From positions 558,001 to 622,000 of the forward strand of contig NZ_SAUF01000001.1 in the NCBI RefSeq assembly GCF_004023665.1: 64,000 nt of DNA. Direction: 5' to 3'. This DNA comes from Afifella aestuarii. GTDB lineage: Bacteria > Pseudomonadota > Alphaproteobacteria > Rhizobiales > Afifellaceae. Below, in pieces: positions 60,258-64,000 of the stretch. Under the pieces are notes generated by a model. That model searched no databases. It was not told the DNA's origin and saw nothing but the letters and a program-made list of their open reading frames with translations. The position numbers and the translations under genes were made by a program. How positions within the stretch are numbered: the stretch's first letter is position 1; every line of letters begins with the position of its first letter.

Positions 60258-60692
60258 TTGCGTACAGCGGCTTATCAGGGTGACGTCGGACCGGAGGAGG
60301 CCTGGAAGGCTCTCTCAGAGTCGGATGCCGTGCTGATCGATGTGCGCACGCGTGCCGAATGGGCCTATGTCGGTCTCCCGGATCTATCGCCCCTGGGGCG
60401 CCAGCTTTTTTTAGCAGAGTGGCAATCTTTTCCCACGCAACAGGTCGATCCGGAGTTTGCCGGAAAGCTTGTGGCAGCCCTTGGGGAGGCTGGGGTCGGG
60501 CAGGAGGTGCCGCTCTATTTCATCTGCCGGTCGGGAGTGCGTTCCGCTGCAGCAGCGGCGGCCATGACGGCGGCAGGGTATGGTCCATGTTTCAACGTTT
60601 CGGGAGGGTTCGAGGGGGACCGCAACGAGGCTGGACATCGCGGGCAGATCAACGGCTGGAAAGCGGTGGGATTGCCCTGGACACAGTCGTGA
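60258..60692 (+). CDS. Rhodanese-like domain protein
   Basis: A 144-residue single rhodanese domain. VLIDVRTRAEWAYVGLPDL near residue 25 and the active loop YFICRSGVRSAAAAAAM, with Cys near residue 92, are standard for the family. The later GYGPCFNVSGGFEGDRNEAG fits too. It begins at TTG, eight bases after ACAGGAGG; no ATG lies in a better position. Members transfer sulfane sulfur or act as scaffolds. It sits between rpsT and dnaA, 68 bp before dnaA. Confidence 0.85.
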   Translation: MRTAAYQGDVGPEEAWKALSESDAVLIDVRTRAEWAYVGLPDLSPLGRQLFLAEWQSFPTQQVDPEFAGKLVAALGEAGVGQEVPLYFICRSGVRSAAAAAAMTAAGYGPCFNVSGGFEGDRNEAGHRGQINGWKAVGLPWTQS

Positions 60693-60760
60693 CTGTGGTT
60701 CGGGTGCATGAGGTGAAAGGCCTGGCGCGTCAGCGCCCGGCGCAAGGAGGACGAGGCAGT

Positions 60761-62206
60761 ATGTCTGCAGAGGCGGCGAAAATCATGAAGGAGCAGGACG
60801 TGGCGGAGACGGACGTCGAGCGGCGTGACTGGGACGAAGCCTGGGCGCGCGTCAAAAAGCGGCTCCGGACGGAGCTCGGTGACGATGTCTTTACGTCATG
60901 GTTTGCGCGCATCGAATGCGACGGGGTTGCGGCGGGTGTCGTCAGCCTTTCGGCGCCGACCCTGTTTTTGAAGGGATGGATCAAGAGTCATTACAGTGAC
61001 CGCCTGGTGGCGCTCTGGAACGCCGAATATGGCGATGTGCGCCGGGTCGATGTCGTCAAGCGCAGCCCCCTCAAGTTTCCTGCGCAAGTCAAGGTTGTGC
61101 ATTCCGAACCCGCGCCGGCCCAGCCTCAGGCCGCGCAGGAGGATGCGGAAGACCGCTTCGCCGGCTCGCCTCTCGATGCCCGGCTGACCTTCACCAGTTT
61201 CTGCGAGGGCGCCTCCAACGAGGTCGCGTTCCGCGCGGCCCGGGCCGTGGCCACGGCGCCCGACGGCGCACCTCCCCTCTACAATCCTCTCTACCTCCAT
61301 GCCGGCGTCGGCATCGGCAAGACGCATCTGTTGCAGGCGATCGCGCATGAGACGCGTAAGCTGCATCCGCAGCGGCGGGTGATGTATCTGACGGTGGAGC
61401 GCTTCACCTTCCAATTCGTCGCCGCCCTTCGCGACAAGGCCGCGCTCGACTTCAAAGAAAAGCTGCGTTCGATCGACATCCTCCTGATCGACGACATGCA
61501 GTTCCTGACCGGCCGCAGCGTGCAGCAGGAATTCTGCCACATGCTGAACGCGCTTCTCGACAGCTCCAAGCAGGTCGTCGTTGCAGCCGACCGCGCGCCG
61601 GGCGAGCTCGATGGGATCGACGAGCGCGTGCGTTCCCGCCTCAAGGGTGGCGTGGTGGTCGGCATGGCACGCCCCGATACGGCGATGCGCCGCAAAATTC
61701 TCGATCTTCGTCTGGCGGCCGCGCGCGAACGCGATCCCAAGATCCAGGTGCCCGACAATGTGCTCGATTTCATCGCCCGCATGGTGGTGAGCAACGGGCG
61801 CGATCTCGACGGTGCCTTGAACCGGCTGATTTGTCGCGCCCAGTTCTCCGACCAGCCGATCTCGGTGGACGCCTGCGAACTGGCGATCGCCGATCTCATC
61901 GGGGACCGCGAGCCGAAGCGCATCCGCATCGAAGACATCCAGAAGATCGTCGCCCGCCACTACAATGTGAGCCGGCAGGATCTCGTCTCCGCGCGGCGCA
62001 CGCGCACCGTCGTCAGGCCCCGTCAGATCGCCATGTATCTCGCCAAGACCATGACGCCGCGCTCGTTTCCGGAAATCGGCAAGCGCTTCGGCGGCCGCGA
62101 TCACACGACGGTCCTGCACGCCGTGCGCAAGATCGAGGGGCTCGTCGGCGCCGATCAAAAGCTCTCCGACGAGATCGAGCTCCTGCGTCGACTGTTGCAG
62201 GATTAA
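60761..62206 (+). CDS. dnaA: Chromosomal replication initiator DnaA
   Basis: AAA+ ATPase that binds and melts the replication origin. The 481-residue protein has the N-terminal DnaB-contact domain, a short variable linker rich in Pro and Gln near residues 105-130, Walker A GVGIGKTHLLQA near residue 185, Walker B ILLIDDMQFLTG near 245, and the C-terminal DnaA signature GGRDHTTVLHAVRKI near 445. The longer frame is not needed: the ATG at 60761 has AAGGAGG ten bases upstream. The dnaN gene starts 174 bp downstream. Confidence 0.97.
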   Translation: MSAEAAKIMKEQDVAETDVERRDWDEAWARVKKRLRTELGDDVFTSWFARIECDGVAAGVVSLSAPTLFLKGWIKSHYSDRLVALWNAEYGDVRRVDVVKRSPLKFPAQVKVVHSEPAPAQPQAAQEDAEDRFAGSPLDARLTFTSFCEGASNEVAFRAARAVATAPDGAPPLYNPLYLHAGVGIGKTHLLQAIAHETRKLHPQRRVMYLTVERFTFQFVAALRDKAALDFKEKLRSIDILLIDDMQFLTGRSVQQEFCHMLNALLDSSKQVVVAADRAPGELDGIDERVRSRLKGGVVVGMARPDTAMRRKILDLRLAAARERDPKIQVPDNVLDFIARMVVSNGRDLDGALNRLICRAQFSDQPISVDACELAIADLIGDREPKRIRIEDIQKIVARHYNVSRQDLVSARRTRTVVRPRQIAMYLAKTMTPRSFPEIGKRFGGRDHTTVLHAVRKIEGLVGADQKLSDEIELLRRLLQD

Positions 62207-62380
62207 GTCCTCCGGCGCTGGCGGTGTTCTCCACCGCCGGCGCCCCTCTTCGTGGTTCTTCCGCGCAAGCGGCCACGCGCACTTGCTTTTGTCAGTGAGG
62301 CGCGCCAATTTGACCGCCCGCCGCTGCGATGCACCCGTATCCGCAGTGGCTTCGGGCCCTCCAATTCCTGGAATGCCGGT

Positions 62381-63496
62381 ATGAAAGTTGCGATCGAAAG
62401 GGCTGCCTTCCTGAAAGCCCTGACCCCCGTCCATCGCGTCGTCGAACGGCGCAACACCATTCCGATCCTGTCGAATGTGCTGTTGCGCGTGGTCGAGGGC
62501 GGCGTGCTCTTGAAAGCCACCGACCTCGATCTCGAGGTGTCCAATCGGATGCCGGCCATGGTCGAGCAGCCGGGGGCCGCCACCGTGCCGGCGCATATGC
62601 TCTACGACATCGTGCGCAAGGCGCCCGAAGGTTCGGAGATCTCGCTGACGACCGGCGACGGCGGCACCATGAAATTGATGGCGGGGCGTGCCCGCTTCGA
62701 ATTGCAGATGCTGCCGGATACCGATTTCCCGGACCTCGATCCTGGCGAGCTTCCGGTGCGGTTCTCCCTGACGGCGAGCGAATTGCGGCGCCTCATCGAG
62801 CGCACGCAGTTTGCAATCTCCACCGAAGAGACCCGCTATTACCTCAACGGCATCTTCTTCCACGTCTCGGGTGAGGGGCCGGAGCGGCGGCTGCGCGCCG
62901 TGGCGACCGACGGCCACCGTCTCGCCAAGGCGGAAATGACCGCGCCGGAAGGCAGCGACGAGATGCCGGGCATCATCATTCCGCGCAAGACGATCGGCGA
63001 GATGCAGCGGCTTCTGGAGGACGGTGACACCAATGTGTCGCTTGAACTCTCCGATACCAAGATCCGTCTGAGCGCCGGTTCGATCGTGCTCACCTCGAAG
63101 CTCATCGACGGCACGTTTCCGGATTACGAGCGGGTCATCCCGTCCGGCAACGACAAGGAGATGGTCGTCTCCAAGGACGTCTTCAAAAACGCTGTCGACC
63201 GGGTCTCGACCATTTCCTCCGATCGCGGTCGGGCGGTGAAGCTGGCGCTTTCCGAAGGGCGTCTGGTTCTGACCGTCAACAATCCGGATTCTGGCAGCGC
63301 CACCGACGAGATCGATGTCGATTATGATGCCGAGCCTTTGGAGATCGGCTTCAATTCGCGCTATCTCCTCGACATCGCCGACCAGCTGACGACGGGCGAA
63401 GCGCGTTTCGAGCTTGCCGATCCGGGATCGCCGACGCTCATTTGCGACAAAGAGGGCGGCGACGCGCTCTATGTGCTGATGCCGATGCGCGTGTGA
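62381..63496 (+). CDS. dnaN: DNA polymerase III sliding clamp (beta subunit)
   Basis: Ring-shaped processivity factor of 371 residues, three repeated subdomains. The start MKVAIERAAFLKALTPVHRVVERRNTIPILSNVLL is the typical beta-clamp N-terminus, and the C-terminus ends with YVLMPMRV, the conserved dimer-face and tail. The ATG at 62381 is the only start aligned to the family; upstream codons of the frame are in the dnaA-dnaN gap. It is followed four bases later by recF. Confidence 0.97.
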   Translation: MKVAIERAAFLKALTPVHRVVERRNTIPILSNVLLRVVEGGVLLKATDLDLEVSNRMPAMVEQPGAATVPAHMLYDIVRKAPEGSEISLTTGDGGTMKLMAGRARFELQMLPDTDFPDLDPGELPVRFSLTASELRRLIERTQFAISTEETRYYLNGIFFHVSGEGPERRLRAVATDGHRLAKAEMTAPEGSDEMPGIIIPRKTIGEMQRLLEDGDTNVSLELSDTKIRLSAGSIVLTSKLIDGTFPDYERVIPSGNDKEMVVSKDVFKNAVDRVSTISSDRGRAVKLALSEGRLVLTVNNPDSGSATDEIDVDYDAEPLEIGFNSRYLLDIADQLTTGEARFELADPGSPTLICDKEGGDALYVLMPMRV

Positions 63497-63500
63497 GGTC

Positions 63501-64000
63501 ATGATCGCGGCGCCTGCGGCTTGGCAGCAGGTCACGCTCGCTTCCCTGAAGCTGACGGACTTTCGCAATTATAAGGCGGTCGGGTGCGACCTCCGGCCGG
63601 GCCTTGTCGTGCTTACCGGCCGCAACGGTTCCGGCAAGACCAACCTTCTGGAAGCGGTGTCTTTTCTTTCGCCCGGCCGGGGTCTGCGGCGGGCAAAACT
63701 CGGCTCGGTTGCCCGCACCGATGGTGCCGGGGGCTGGGCCGTTGCGGCGGATATCGCCGCCGGCGAGGACGTTAGGCGCGTCGGCACCGGGCTTCGTTCC
63801 GCAGAGGAGGCAAGCCGGGAGGTGCGCGTCGACGGGGCGACGACGCCCTCTTCGGAAGCCCTGTCGGAGTATTGCCGGGTTTTGTGGCTGACGCCGGCGA
63901 TGGACGGGCTCTTCACCGGCGCGCCGGGAGACCGCCGACGTTTTCTCGACCGCCTGACGCTTGCGATCGATCCGGGGCACGGGGCGCGGGTGCGCGCCTT
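63501..64000 (+). CDS. recF: DNA replication and repair protein RecF (partial, runs off window end)
   Basis: An SMC-like ABC ATPase loading RecA at gaps. The window holds the first 166 codons with no stop. Visible are SLKLTDFRNYKAV at the start, the Walker A GRNGSGKTNLLEAVSFL near residue 40, PGRGLRRAKLG, and the RecF segment MDGLFTGAPGDRRRFLDRL near residues 133-151. It begins four bases after the dnaN stop, giving the standard dnaA-dnaN-recF order. The 3' end lies outside the window. Confidence 0.93.
   Translation, partial: MIAAPAAWQQVTLASLKLTDFRNYKAVGCDLRPGLVVLTGRNGSGKTNLLEAVSFLSPGRGLRRAKLGSVARTDGAGGWAVAADIAAGEDVRRVGTGLRSAEEASREVRVDGATTPSSEALSEYCRVLWLTPAMDGLFTGAPGDRRRFLDRLTLAIDPGHGARVRA

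Noticed and set aside
59998-60336. Plus-strand open frame across the hairpin array
   Set aside because: It overlaps the rhodanese start in another frame, lacks a ribosome site and has no protein-like features.
60896-63568. 890-codon minus-strand open frame antisense to dnaA and dnaN
   Set aside because: dnaA and dnaN are certain, and the antisense product lacks domains and a ribosome site.

Overview
The window is about 63 percent G+C, densely packed with genes, and carries a chromosomal core (rpsT, dnaA, dnaN and the start of recF). Gene content and protein sequences suggest an alphaproteobacterium, most likely of the order Hyphomicrobiales (Rhizobiales): 3-hydroxybutyrate dehydrogenase, PE-LIG-POL type LigD with Ku, a complex I NDUFA9-like protein next to uppP, and short CTCTCCCC / CCCCTCCCC palindromic intergenic repeats. 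The genus cannot be fixed from the sequence. No tRNA, rRNA, CRISPR array or intact insertion sequence was seen.

Layout. 0-3 kb: malate synthase G (glcB) and an MgtC/SapB membrane protein. 3-11 kb: a pyrimidine-degradation block on the minus strand (M20 carbamoyl hydrolase, dihydropyrimidinase, ABC ATPase, two permeases, NMT1-type binding protein) with divergent rutR. 11-15 kb: a secreted fasciclin-domain protein, then a translationally coupled trio of type III polyketide synthase, methyltransferase and FAD oxidoreductase. 15-19 kb: preA and preT, the dihydropyrimidine dehydrogenase subunits, accompanied by two orphan HicB-like antitoxin genes and inverted repeats. 19-27 kb: xylulokinase, an RTX metalloprotease, a GNAT-like protein, a DUF924 protein, an acyl-CoA synthetase, TusA and a D,D-carboxypeptidase. 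27-32 kb: a TAXI-TRAP transporter and an M20 amidohydrolase. 32-41 kb: treZ-treY, a glycine-zipper lipoprotein, pyruvate carboxylase and a macrodomain protein. 41-47 kb: 3-hydroxybutyrate dehydrogenase, the ku-ligD repair operon and a sugar kinase. 47-54 kb: an SDR protein, queG, a GST, uppP, an NDUFA9-like protein, two RNA methyltransferases and cysQ. 54-59 kb: a form II carbon monoxide dehydrogenase-like molybdenum hydroxylase cluster. 59-64 kb: rpsT, a structured gap, a rhodanese gene, then dnaA-dnaN-recF.

How the genes work together. The clearest system is the reductive pyrimidine pathway. PreTA reduces uracil or thymine, dihydropyrimidinase opens the ring, and the M20 hydrolase should remove the carbamoyl group. 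An ABC importer is the likely uptake route. RutR is the obvious regulator: a 16-bp RutR-type palindrome, one base off the E. coli consensus, lies in the rutR/hydrolase divergent promoter (10593-10608), and a second lies upstream of preT (18733-18748). The two halves are separated by the polyketide trio, whose product is unknown but whose gene set parallels phenolic-lipid operons.

The most interesting items are the paired RutR operators, the type III PKS operon inside the pyrimidine locus, the orphan HicB-fold genes around preA, the form II (AYRGAGR) oxidoreductase cluster, and the hairpin-rich gap between rpsT and dnaA.
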